From Micropterix aruncella (Eukaryota; Arthropoda; Insecta; Lepidoptera; Micropterigidae): 64,000 nt of DNA. Each line of letters begins with the position of its first letter. Positions within the stretch are counted from its first letter, which is position 1. Shown here piece after piece: positions 10,386 through 21,409 of this stretch. A program made the position numbers and the translations under genes. Location: positions 9,357,881 to 9,421,880 of the forward strand of contig OX155954.1 in assembly GCA_944548615.1 (NCBI GenBank). The letters run 5' to 3'. Under the pieces are notes generated by a model. The model had not been told where the DNA came from, searched no databases, and worked only from the letters and a program-made list of their open reading frames with translations.

Positions 10386-11035
10386 ACTAGAGTTGTCAAC
10401 TACTACGGGCGAATCCGTCACCTCAGGAAGTTTTAACGATTAGTCGTTCAATCTTCCTGGAAGGAGCGCAGAAGCCCGTAGCTCCACTACATGCCCGTAA
10501 GAGGCCAACGCTTCAACCGCGAGATAGCCAGGAGTGTTACCCAGCGGGCTTACACTCACGCCCTTACTTCCAATTGCGACCAGATTACTCCAGTCTCTCG
10601 ATTGATTACGAGTTCGAGGTCGCTTGCGCGGTCCTCTCCCTTACGAAGCGGTGAAACGGTGTATACCGAATCTATCGCGGACCACGGCATCCTTTACCCG
10701 GCTGTTCACCCAGGATCGGGTAGCCGATGGTCGTTTCAAGAGCAGTCGCCGTAAGGTTCGCAACCACCCCCGCTCTATAGAAAACAGTACTGCTTCCAGA
10801 CTCCCCTGACTGTTAGTCAGAGTGCACAATCGATTGGCTAACGCCGCACGGTGCGCAGACCGTCCAGGAGCGCCAGAAGGTTGATTCCTGGGAGAAACTA
10901 GCCCTAAGGCCAGAGTCCTACCCAGGCTCGCACTTAATGCGTGGAGGCCGCCGGATGGGTGTTGACCCGTGAGTATGACCAACCCTGAACAGAATGGGTC
11001 TTTGTGGCCAACTCAGCAAGGGCCCTTAGCTCTTA
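10386..11035 (+). mobile_element. R-family element, full-length copy with target duplication
   Basis: This 650-bp copy is flanked by a perfect 12-bp duplication TTGGACAAAGCA (10374-10385 and 11036-11047), so both ends are real. It starts ACTAGAGTTGTCAACTAC and ends GGGCCCTTAGCTCTTA. Near the 5' end there are two hairpins: ACGGG/CCGT (10405-10418, one mismatch) and AACGA/TCGTT (10435-10448), the second enclosed by AGGAAG/CTTCCT. No long ORF, RT motif, TIR or polymerase III A/B boxes were seen. Variable 12-13-bp duplications point to target-primed reverse transcription, so I class it as a non-autonomous non-LTR element or SINE-like family. Confidence 0.85.
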
Positions 11036-11047
11036 TTGGACAAAGCA

Positions 11048-11660
11048 GTCAAAGAAGAGGAATTTAGAGAGAGTAGTTTCTCTTCCACATAAAAACTCGT
11101 ATCCGTTGCAGTACCACCGAGCCCCCAAAAGCCGCCCCCCGCAGCGCGAAGCGTCAGCCCCGCCGCTAGATCGGCCACCCGATAAAAAGCCGTGTTCTAA
11201 CAAATGTTTTATGGTAATTCAATTGATCGTCGAGTTCCGATAGATTATATTCAATTTGTCGCTCGGATTTTGTCACGTCATCTCGTGTACCATTGTGATT
11301 CGGACCCGCGAGGCGCGAGATAGTGTCGGAACCGAATGTCATTTCGGCCGTAATAGCTGTCGACGTTTCGTTGATGCGATGCCGCATCGATACGCTATTG
11401 TGTGACGAGAGGCGAACAGCGAAAAGTAATTCGATTTGTTACGTTTGTAACGAGCGGTGAAATGTCCGTGATTGCTTAAAGCTACAGTCCGGAGATGGCG
11501 TCGCGTGATACTGCATGGTGTCAGCCGCACCGCTTCCTACATAGTACGACACGGTCTCCCTTTGCATCGACGCTTGCAGCGTCGGCATACGCACTGATAA
11601 AAAATAGTGGCTCTTTAACAACGATGTCCCTAGCTGCAATAATGGTCAAACAATGACACG
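11048..11660. other. GC-richer non-repeat block
   Basis: Single-copy in the window and relatively GC-rich, with several short open frames on both strands and none convincing. Candidate constrained intronic or intergenic sequence, judged by composition only. Confidence 0.25.
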
Positions 11661-11758
11661 ATTTCATATAGACGTATGTTAATAATAGATAATAATAATA
11701 ATGTATATATGATTGGAACAAAACACATATTTTACAGAGGAGATCCGATAGCTTTACC

Positions 11759-12692
11759 CAGTGGCGTAACTACAAAAACTGGTCCTCGATGCAAAATTGA
11801 ACAAAAGGACCCTGCTCCTAATTACTTACATTCATTATGGCATATTCATTATGGATAGTTACAGCACTATTTTACTAGATCTTTTTTTTATTGTTTATTT
11901 TTATTTTTCGGAAAACTTACAGCGTTTTATACTTAATATTAACACATATTATACAAATCTAAGGCCAATTAAAAGTTTTCACAATTAAACTAAATCTTTT
12001 GTTACAGCGCAATGAGCTATGAAAAAAAATGCAGGTTTAAGTAAGGGGAAAGGGATAGGAAAGCTACATTATAAGTTATGTAGATGTATTTAAGATATAT
12101 GATGATTTATAACATACATACATATATACATACATACACGTGCACATATAATAAATAAATATAAATAATACGATAAGGTAATAATACAATGTAAAAGTAT
12201 AGTTAATATAAATATATATAATATACATCACAATGTATTTATAATGTTAATATACATATGAAATTTTATAGAAAATATTATACTGGCTAGAAAGCATTGT
12301 TATAGTGTAGTAACGATTACCACAGCCTACGTACCGAACGGACGAAGAAATACCAATCAAACCCGAAGGCTGTTTATCGTATTTCTAATTTCTTCGAAGT
12401 ATTTGAAGATAAATAGTAAACAATACTATAGTAATCATTTAGGGGCATTGTCTCGAACATGTTAATAAAAAAATCCCAATAACTACATCTAATTTTTCAG
12501 TAGAATGTTAATTCAGTTACTGAATTATATTTCTCCGCCTTTGCTGGTGAGAAATAGTCAGTTTTTATTACTTTATTTTGAGTAGAACTTCCAAGTGCGG
12601 TAAGACTAAAAATACCCACTTAATATTATTACAAATGTACACACCTTGGGCCCCGGTGCATTACCGGCTGCACCGACTAAGTTACACCACTG
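11759..12692. mobile_element. Non-autonomous hAT-like element
   Basis: The terminal inverted repeats are CAGTGGCGTAACTA at the left and, inverted, CAGTGGTGTAACTTAG at the right. They are flanked by 8-bp near-duplications GCTTTACC (11751-11758) and GCTCTACC (12693-12700; one mismatch). The 8-bp duplication and CAGTG-type ends are the hAT signature. The 934-bp interior is AT-rich with no transposase. Confidence 0.85.
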
Positions 12693-12700
12693 GCTCTACC

Positions 12701-13949
12701 CCAAATCTTTGATGGCTCAACGACCGGCACTGTTTTTTAGGCCCTTTTTAAACACAATATTAGTATTTGTATAAAATAAGTAGGTACTCTGTGTGTAGCG
12801 CACGAGTCGCAGACGGGTGTAAAATTTAAAAATTACTGCGCGAAGTATTTATTCTCAGTGGCTGCAAAGTCTAAAGTTTCGCATGCGACAGATCTACAGA
12901 CCGGATCCTGCAACATTTCGCGGTATTGCATCACATCGAAAGGCGGATAGTCGTGTGACGCTATCTCCGGAAGAGACCATGCTAAGTGCCTAATAAATAA
13001 TTAAAAAAGAAATAACTTTAAAGCATGAAAGAAACGACAGATATTTTAAAAGATTGAAAATTATTTTTTTAGACACCATGCTACAGATATTTTAAAAGAT
13101 TGAAAATTATTTTTTTAGACACCATGCTAAGAAACCTTAAATCTTCGCAATTTTATCTGTGAACTTCGTATATAAGCTTGGCTTGACAGAGTCAGGAATG
13201 AAGACGTTTTAAAGCATTTTCGCCAGATTAGACAATAAGAAAAACTCAAATTGATTGTCATGCAGCATTTTGAAAGATACAATTATATGCATATGAATAC
13301 GATGCCACAGTCACCTCCATACGGTAAAAGAGGGGATTCGCGATTGTAGATTTTAGTCTGCGGTTGAGATAATTGGTTAAAATATTGAAAAATGGAAAAA
13401 AAATATAATAATAATGATAATAAATTAAAATTAAAATAATTTAAAAAATGTCATCTTAGATCTTTCCTTGACACAACCGTGGCACTCTAGTGTGACTCCC
13501 AAAGTGAGCTCGCCTTAACACAGGGGTGCCTAGCAAGGCGGGCTCGGCTGCCCTTTGCTTAGCATAATAGAAAGATATTCATTTGCGTTTAATGTATGCG
13601 CCATGCAACCTGGGCTCAGACAGATGTTTATATAACTTTAAAATCATACAACGGCATTTTCTAAATTGTCACTTCATTTTCTGTTGTGGTCATGAATTCG
13701 AATGTAAGTATATGTAAAATAAATAAATAAATAAATATAACATGATTTAAAGCAAATTGCTGAAATATTATTGCCAATGTTCATTAGCAGACCTGACTCC
13801 AGAAGAGAAGATACACCTTCATTCTCCAAACTAATCAACTACTGGTAAAGTATAATAGTATTTTTTGTTTTGAATGATTGTAAAGAAGGTGAGTTTCGTA
13901 TGGTTGCTGGGAGATTGATTAGTCATTTATAAAAAGCACTAGGTATGTA
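12701..13949. other. Unassigned stretch with a 46-bp tandem duplication
   Basis: A 46-bp unit is repeated exactly head-to-tail at 13037-13082 and 13083-13128 (begins acagatattttaaaagattg). The perfect match indicates a recent local event. A GC-richer patch at 12790-12970 and another at 13480-13560 have no partners. No coding call. Confidence 0.5.
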
Positions 13950-14270
13950 CAGTAGGACCTCGCTTATCCGTGGTAATATGGACTGAGGGTAACACGGATA
14001 ATCGAATACTCGAATAACACAGTCTCTATCGTAAATCGAGGGGGAGCATACGATAAAGTTTAAAATGAATGAAAACGTAGTTAATGAAGTAAAAGTACAC
14101 ATTTATTACATATTTAAATGTAGTCAGTTAAACATGTAATACAATACTATATAAATTATAAAATACAGTTCTGTATAGTAAAATTGGAGGAGAGAGGTGA
14201 CTTTGGGAGGTAAAAACATGGTTAACCTGGAACTCGGTTAATCGGGGCTCGGATAACCGTGGCCCTAGTG
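13950..14270. mobile_element. pogo/Tigger-like MITE
   Basis: The left end CAGTAGGACCTCGCTTATCCG is mirrored at the right by the inverted form CACTAGGGCCACGGTTATCCG, and both sides are bounded by TA (13948-13949, 14271-14272). The 321-bp interior is non-coding. CAGT-RGACCTC-TATCCG ends with a TA duplication are typical of pogo/Tigger-derived MITEs. Confidence 0.9.
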
Positions 14271-14272
14271 TA

Positions 14273-15374
14273 TATAAAAATTTTGAGAATATAATTTTTA
14301 ATTGATAAAATGAATTATGTATGGTTACATAATTCTCTTTATGTAGATATTATTTTTTGTACGAAATTAGCAGCATAATTCGTTTTAATGAGAAGCCACT
14401 GGGCTTAAAACGCTAGTCAAAAATGAAGTGGCTTTTAGTTTCTTTTAAAAATGACCGATTCAATTTGATCCTAAATTAATCATAAATCGGGCTGCGGCAT
14501 CGCATTACTTGAACATTTATTAGAGTTTGTAGAGTTTTATTATTCTTTATATTTCTATGTATTTTTTCACGACTTATAGGTACGTACGTTCAGAATATTC
14601 GAAGATGGAACATTTAGAATATTCTGGAATAGTCTGGGTTAAAATCTCTAGCCTCTTACAAATTTGATCTACAGCTTTCATTTTAAGGAGCACACGTCTG
14701 TCTGGTTAAAGATTAGAAGCTGTTAAATCCACGTGCAGCTATCAACGCTTGCGCAACTGCATAGGAAAATACCATTGAACAGAACAATCCTCTCTTGCTT
14801 CAATGACGGTACGTACCTACTCGCTTAATTTGAAAGTCTCAATAAAAAGGCCACGTAATTGAAAACAAAAGCGACCAGTCACGTTGCGCCTAGATAGACG
14901 CCCGCGCCTGGGCGAGCGAGAGGGCATTATCGTGCCTCTCCGTCGCACCTCCATTCATGCCGTCGCCGCCGGACCAAAATCTCACAAGGTCATCTAGGTC
15001 TTCTAGTCGGCTCGGACTCGACTGGACGCTTTGATTACACCGATCTTTCATGTTATTATTGTGAACGAGCCACAATTGGGCAAAGCTCCTAACCAGTTTT
15101 GGGCTCTACAGTTATGAATAGGCAATAAAAACTGAAGGAAGAAAAAGGAAACGTGATAGAGAAAGAGAGAAAGACAGAATCATGTAAAATTTGAAACAGT
15201 CAGAGATTCTGAGCACTGTCCAAAATCATCCAATAGGTGAAGTAGGCACCGGCCTTTGGGTCTCACGCATTTTATATGCCCCGAGACAAGGAATCATTAT
15301 AATCATATTTTTTTTTCAACTATTTCTAATACATAGAAAAAAAATTAACTTAAAAATTCTAAGGAGAAAATATT
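14273..15374. other. Unassigned; includes a GC-richer block (14680-15080)
   Basis: The first part is AT-rich. The 14680-15080 block is single-copy here and GC-richer, with 'cgcctgggcgagcgagagg' near 14903. No splice or coding evidence. Confidence 0.25.
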
Positions 15375-15520
15375 TAACAACCAAACGAACGAACCAACCG
15401 AACGAATCAACCATCCAAACGTACGAACCAACCAAACAGAAGAACCAAACAAACGAACGAACCAACAAAACGAACGAACCAACCAAAGGAACGAACCAAC
15501 TAAACGAACGAACCAATCAA
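15375..15520. repeat. AACGAACCAACC minisatellite
   Basis: Irregular tandem units built from CCAA/CGAAC (consensus about AACGAACCAACCA) run for ~145 bp. They create an artefactual TNERTNQ-repeat open frame on the plus strand and a V/S/F-rich one on the minus strand. Confidence 0.85.
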
Positions 15521-16720
15521 CTTTCTGATCCGACTAATAGCATATTTATCGACATTTGGCCGCTGCCAGGCTGTGCGATCGTATTTGGTTTATATGCTCG
15601 TCTTTGCTAAGCGACATAGAATAAGCGTTGTCGGAAATGTTCAACGGCCGGTCCCACTTTGCCGGTGCAATCGTAGTGTTGTTTTTAAATACACGTCATA
15701 CATTTTAATTAAAAATGGCATTCGCCGATTTATTCAACGTGCTTTATTCACTGTTTTTCTCTTAAATTCAACTTTATTTTAGAGATTTTATTTTGCTAGG
15801 GATAGGTTTTTGAGATGGATGGAGGATGATGAATGGTGATCGTTCACCGGTGGCAATGGGATTCCCATCAAACCAGTCGAAAGTTGTCGCAATGGCATAG
15901 TCGGAAGTTGTGCACATCCATACGTACATCTCGTGTAATCATAGAGCTATTTAATTATGGTATTTTGCACCCACTTAAGCGATAACATTATTTTAGCTAT
16001 CATAATCATAAGAAGTGTGAAACTTGAGAAAGAAAGAAAGTGTGAACTTACTATGTGAAATAGCAAAAATTCTCATTTCTTTTTCGAAATTACATTTTTT
16101 GTCGTCACGGATAGAATGATTGCAATAAGATACATTATTCATAATCATGATGACTAATAACTAGATCAGCAGATAAATATTTATAAATTTTTGTATTATA
16201 TGCACCCACTTTTTTTTTGAATCGCTTTTTGTATAATTTCAGAAGTTTTCAGTAAAATTTCTATATTTTATATTTTTTTTATTGATTTAGTAATATTGAC
16301 ATCAAAAAAATACTTTAAAGTCTTTAGTAAACAAAAATAGACTTTAAGTAAGTAAAAATACATTTTTCCATAAAAAAAAAACACATTTTTCAATGAATAT
16401 TTTGCTTAATATTTCTAAACATATTTAAATAAATAAAAATCACAGAAGTATTCTGACAAGGTGACTATATTTTATATTATTACTTATATAAACTTATATG
16501 GGGAACCTATTTTATAAACTTATATGGGGAACCTATTTTACCGTGATTATTCTCTCCGTGATGACAAAAATGTAATTCCAAAGAAAAGTTAACAATTTCA
16601 ATATTTTACGCGGCAAGATCCATTTCTTATAATTTTGATGGGTAAAATGAATTTATCATTATTACACATAGTAATATATTTCCATAAATAACCTTAAACA
16701 CGAGTAAAAAAAATATCATT
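15521..16720. other. AT-rich stretch with a 26-bp tandem duplication
   Basis: A 26-bp unit (ataaacttatatggggaacc...) is exactly duplicated at 16488-16513 and 16514-16539. The region from 15760 is very AT-rich. Nothing else was recognised. Confidence 0.45.
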
Positions 16721-17553
16721 GTTTAGGTCAGTGATTCCCAAAGTGGTCTATATGGACCCCCAGGGGTCGATTTCGATTCGCAGGGGGTCCATGTCAGCGA
16801 GAAAAAAAATGGGGTTCACGAGATGTAAATGGGGGTCCACGTTAGTGGACTCCATCTAGGCAGGTCACCATAAGCATTCAGGCCACGGAGCTGCTCCGTG
16901 ATTCAGGCGATCCGTTAATGTCGTATCACATCTTAAACGGATTTTGTATACAGCATAGTATTTTAAAATTATAATATTAGCAATATATAAACGCGCACGT
17001 CACAAGTATCACGAAACGAAATCAACACTCAACTCAAATTGCATTACTAGTCGATTTAAGAGGCCAGCGCACATGACTAACGAGGGAAGGTGGGCATGAG
17101 ATATGTGAAAAAAATTCGCTTCAATGGGTATCCGTGCGAGCGAGTAGGATAATCGCGCCAATGAATGAGCAAGCGAGATAGTGCTACATGTGCACTTATG
17201 TGCGGCTTTCCCAAAGGCTTCGTACTTCAAGGTCGTGGACGCTTAGAAATGGACAAATAAAAATTGTACATATTTTTCATTTTTTACAACTGTCCACATT
17301 ACCATGGGAGTTAATGTCCACATTACACGGGAGTTAATGGGCCCTTGCTGAGTTGGCCACGAAGACCCATTCTGTTCAGGGTTGGTCACACTCACGGGTC
17401 AACACCTATCCGACGGCCTCCACGCATGAAGTGCGAGCCTGGGTAGGACTCTGGCCTTACGGTCAGTTTCCCCTAGGAATCAACCTTCTGGCGCTCCTGG
17501 ACGGTGTGCGCAACGTGCGGCGTAAGCCAATCGACTGTGCACTCTGACTAACA

Positions 17554-18218
17554 TCTTGCGGTGTCAACTACAACGGGCGAGCCCGTCACCACAGGACGTT
17601 TTAACGATTTTTCGTTCTGTCGCCCTGCAGTGAGCGTAGAAGACTTTGGACAATACACTCCAACGTCCAGCTACGTCACAACCCGCAAGAGACCAACGCC
17701 TTTACCGCGAGATAGCCAGTAATGTTACCTGGCGGGCCGACACTCGCGCCCTTGCTTCCAATTGTGTCCAGATTTCTCCGGTCTCTCGATTGGTTCCGAG
17801 TTCGAGGTCGCTTGCGCGGTCCTCTCCCTTACGAAGCGGTGAAACGGTGTACACCGGATCTATCGCGGACCAAGGCGTCCTTTGCCCGACTCTGAACCGG
17901 GATCGGATGGCCAATGGTCATTTCAAGAGCAGTCGCCGTAAGGTAGGCAACCACCCCCGCTCACAATACAGTTCCCAGACTCCCCCGACTGTTAGTCGGA
18001 GAGCACAATCGATTGGCTTGCGCCGCTCGGTGCGCAGACCGTCCAGGAGCGCCAGAGGTTTGATTCCCAGGGGAGACTGGTTGACCCAGTGTCCTACCCA
18101 GGTTCGCACCCCATGCGTGGAGGCCATCGGATGGGTGTTGACCCGTGCCATGAGTGTGACCGACCCTGAACACATAGGTCATCGTGGCCACCCCATCATG
18201 GGCCCGTTAGCTCCCAAA
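17554..18218 (+). mobile_element. R-family element (plus copy) inserted in another R copy
   Basis: A nearly full-length copy starting tcttgcggtgtcaactacaa and ending GGGCCCGTTAGCTCCCAAA. It is flanked by the 13-bp duplication ACTCTGACTAACA (17541-17553 and 18219-18231). It keeps the first hairpin (ACGGG-CGAG-CCCGT) and the second (AACGA/TCGTT). Open frames here (such as 17646-18236) are driven by GC content and are not conserved across R copies. Confidence 0.85.
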
Positions 18219-18231
18219 ACTCTGACTAACA

Positions 18232-19379
18232 GTTAAGAGTTTCAAGGCGATAGGTGAGGGCAGCAAACCCCGCCCACCGCCCGGGCAGTTATAACGACGA
18301 GGGTCGTCTTGTCTGCCCGGGATGTCGTGCTACGACAACCCTGCGCGTACCAGAAGGGTAAAACGCGCAGGGGGTGAAATAGGGTAAACCACCCCCCCCG
18401 TACCGCCCCGAGAACCCATTTATTCAAAAATAAAACTTATTTACAAAAAAAATTAAAATTTTACAAAATATTACACATAATATAACGAGAAAAGAAATAA
18501 CAATATCATAAATTTAGGAGCCGGTAAGCGGGGTAGAGGACGCTCCAGAACAATGAACGTGAAGGCGCGCTGTCCGTGGGCAGGTCTCGGAGCAGCCACG
18601 GGGGGGAGGAATCCCTGGATCCTGCAAAGAACGAAACGCCCCTCGGGGCGGTAAAGAGACGGACACAAAGACGGGCACTTCGGGCTGGAAGTAGCCGCCG
18701 AATCACGCCACCAAGGAAGAGGGTACCCCCTGGGGGGTATCCCGAAGCCTCATGCTTTCCCAAGAAGCCACCCAGAGCCCCACAAACTCGCCAAACGACT
18801 GGAAGCAGCTCCTACAACTGACCAAATCCGGGTACCAAATCGGAGAACGCCCAACGCACGCGCCCACTGCATCCATCAATTTCTCCCGTGCAGCCGCTAG
18901 AATTGGGCAAGACCAAATTACGTGTTCCGCAGTTTGGCGACCATACCCACAGGCGCACCGGGGGTCATCGGCAAGTCCAAAGTCAAATAGTTTGGCTCTG
19001 AACTCTCCGTGGCCCCCAACCAGCTGCGTGGTATGGTGGTCGAACCGCAGAAACGAATTTGCCATCCGCACTGCAACAGACGGGAAGAAGCAATGGGTGA
19101 GGCGGCCCGTACCCCCGGCGTCCCATCTAGCCTGCCAGACACGCAAGGACTCCACCCGAATCAGGCGGGCAAACTCCCCAGCTCGGTGCGCCACCGGGTC
19201 GATCGATAGGCCATGAAGGACTACCGGCTCGCCCCGGCGGTACCGCGACAAGGCTGCACGCTCCAGAATCTCCAGGTCAATCGGCAGAACGCCAGCGATG
19301 ACGGGTAACGCAAGAGTGGACGTCGTTCTGTACGCCCCGGTCAGGGCCACGAGAGGGATGCGCTGTCCGCGCAGCAGCA
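18232..19379 (-). mobile_element. 5'-truncated R1-like LINE
   Basis: A 1.15-kb insertion flanked by ACTCTGACTAACA (18219-18231 and 19380-19392). On the minus strand it carries an uninterrupted ~225-codon frame (ends 18703) from the region downstream of RT, including HHTTQLVGGHGEFRAKLFDF and a CACGYGRQTAEHVIWSCP zinc-knuckle-like motif, typical of R1-group LINE C-termini. RT and endonuclease domains are absent. The ~470-bp 3' UTR has two strong hairpins and ends in ...AAACTCTTAAC rather than poly-A. An open frame with no stops suggests a fairly recent insertion. Confidence 0.8.
18280..18372 (-). other. Paired hairpins in the LINE 3' UTR
   Basis: Two inverted repeats stand side by side: CCCGGGCAG/CTGCCCGGG at 18280-18321, with an inner ACGA/TCGT stem, and CCCTGCGCGT/ACGCGCAGGG at 18339-18372. 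Structured 3' UTRs are recognised by the RT of some non-LTR elements during target-primed reverse transcription; that role here is inferred. Confidence 0.6.
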
Positions 19380-20008
19380 ACTCTGACTAACAGTCGGGGG
19401 AGTCTGGAAGCAGTACTGTTTCCTATAGAGCGGGGGTGGTTGCGGACCTTACGGCGACTGCTCTTGAAATGACCATCGGCCATCCGATCCTGGGTGAACA
19501 GCCGGGCAAAGGACGCTGTGGTCCGCGATAGATTCGGTAAACACCGTTTCACCTCTTCGTAAGGGAGAGGACTGCGCAAGCGACCTCGAACTCGTAACCA
19601 ATCGAGAGACCGGAGTAATCTGCTCACAATTGGAAGTAAGGGTGTGAGTGTAGGCCCGCTGGGTAACATTGCTGGCTATCTCGCGGTTAAGGCGTTGGCC
19701 TCTTACGGGCTTGTGGCGTAGCTAGACGGTGGACTGTTTTGTCCTCAAGTCTTCTGCGCTCACTCCAGGGAGATAGAACGACTAATCGTTAAAACTTCCT
19801 GAGGTGATGGGCTCGCCCGCTGTAGTCGACAACCCAAGTTGTCCACATTACCAAAAACCCTATGTAGGCGATCAGTACTGTTCCAGCTATCAAAAAACTT
19901 TTAATGTTAGTAAGTTCATTAAAATTCAGGCAGGGGGGGGGGGGTCTACGGAAAACATCAAGGGGTCTACGGGTCAAGAAAGTATGGGTAGGTACCTCTG
20001 GTTTAGGT

Positions 20009-21409
20009 GTTAATATTTTTTTTAATTTTAGAAATTCACAATGTCCATATTAGGTACAGCATTCACAATGTAGGTACATATTACAACATTCACAATGTCC
20101 ATATTAATATGGTCACCTACTGTATAGCATGAGAATGCGTATCTTACGTTATTCACATATTTCTTCGAAACAACGATACACCGTAACGTGCAAGAACGAC
20201 ACGACGCAACAGTACACCAGGACCAAGCATCCCTTGTGCGGGCTCTGGAAAAATCCATAGCAACATGCAATTTCGGATGAAAAATGATCCGACACGGACA
20301 TAATTGAAAGCGGGTCAGTTGTTATGGCGGAAAAGTGACCGTCGGTGAAGTAATTAGCGTGGTGTCGCGTGTGCGACGGGGGGGCGAGCCCCAGGGGGCG
20401 CCAGTGGAGCCCTGCGGGATGCCGCGCACGCCGCTGCGAGATCACGGCACAACTGAGCACCACATATCCGATCGACGCGTCATCATCCGCTCCTAAGGAT
20501 ATCGGACTCGTTGAAGTTGACATAGATACAACCTTAGTTTGAGGACGAAATAAAATATCTATTTTGACACAAAAAAAAATAAGAGCTATGATTTCAAAAT
20601 TCGTTTATTATTATATTATTATCTATGTTATTTCGAGATAGGATACCGTAAAGGCGTGTTTAGAGTACCATCTAAAGTGCACCGCCATACTGTTATACCA
20701 CGAACACCGCCATATTGAACATAAATGAAGATTAATCATTTTTTTCAACTACGAGTGCCACCTACAATAAATACAACCTACACGTTGTGTTTTGTGGTAA
20801 AATTCAAGCTGCCAAATAATATTACATTGAGCTAAAAGTGCTAAGTTGCTAAGTCCATAAATGCGATTATTCAGGAGAGCTATAAAACGTTCCATTTTTT
20901 ATATTAGGTGATTAAATAAAAAAACTGAAAATCCTGTGTCTAGATAATTATAATATATTCATTAATTATTTTAAACCAAACAAACATCCTTACATTTCGT
21001 ATATCCAAAAAAAGGACACAATTTATTTTTAAGGCTTTGTAGAGCGTGAGATATGGAGTTAGCACTATTTATTACTTAGAATTTAGTACGAATTGAATCT
21101 TTTTACAATAAATTGACATAATTGACAATAATTGCTTTTATTGACACAGATTTAATTTAATTATTGTAATTATTACAATAATTTCCAAGAACTTCTCTTA
21201 AAATTCTGCAAATGAGAATAATCCGAGAATAAAATATAGTCAAAACTGTTAACTCCATTACACACTTGCATGCATCTTTCTATGCGTTATTACTTATCAT
21301 AGATATAGTATCGTTATGATAAAAGATAACAGACATATTAAGAAGTACTCACCTTTTACCATTAAAAAGACGTTTTGCACTCCACAACCATTTTTTTGTT
21401 ATTAAAATC
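20009..21409. other. Unassigned; GC-richer block at 20140-20530
   Basis: Three copies of an 'attcacaatgt' unit lie at 20034-20100. The 20140-20530 block holds a 124-codon minus-strand frame with no known motif. The rest is AT-rich. Confidence 0.25.

Larger units (their letters stand above)
17304..19839 (-). mobile_element. R-family element (minus copy) split by two later insertions
   Basis: Its 5' part is 19839-19393 and its 3' part 17540-17304. The start ACTTGGGTTGTCGACTAC matches the start of the 10386 copy. The outer duplication TGTCCACATTACC occurs at 17291-17303 and 19840-19852. The two halves are separated exactly at TGTTAGTCAGAGT, which flanks each inserted element (17541-17553, 18219-18231, 19380-19392 on the plus strand as actctgactaaca). 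A 23/24-bp stutter of target plus element tail sits at the 3' junction (17291-17337). Confidence 0.85.
16729..20000. mobile_element. hAT-like element interrupted by nested insertions
   Basis: It is bounded by a perfect 8-bp duplication GTTTAGGT (16721-16728 and 20001-20008). The left end CAGTGATTCCCAAAGTGG is hAT-type; the right end (ggtacctctg) is its degraded inverse. 'cagggggtccatg' and 'ggggtctacggg' motifs lie near both ends, as in many hAT MITEs. With the R insertion and one 13-bp duplication removed, the element is roughly 0.7 kb. No transposase remains. Confidence 0.8.

Noticed and set aside
10386..10460. HDV-like or hammerhead ribozyme at the R 5' end
   Set aside because: The hairpins are clear but I could not fit the conserved catalytic core of either ribozyme by eye; left as a test to run.
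15191..15610. 139-codon frame with TNERTNQ repeats, and the idea of a CRISPR-like array
   Set aside because: It is a degenerate 12-14-bp tandem minisatellite without spacers; eukaryotic context.
17301..17340. Bacterial-type regulatory features (operators, terminators, ribosome sites)
   Set aside because: The window is plainly eukaryotic nuclear DNA; inverted repeats here belong to transposons.
17646..18236. 196-codon plus-strand frame in the R element
   Set aside because: The frame is not kept open in the other R copies; it reflects GC content.
20149..20523. 124-codon minus-strand frame as a gene
   Set aside because: No motif, no splice signals and an AT-rich flank; kept only as an unassigned GC-richer block.
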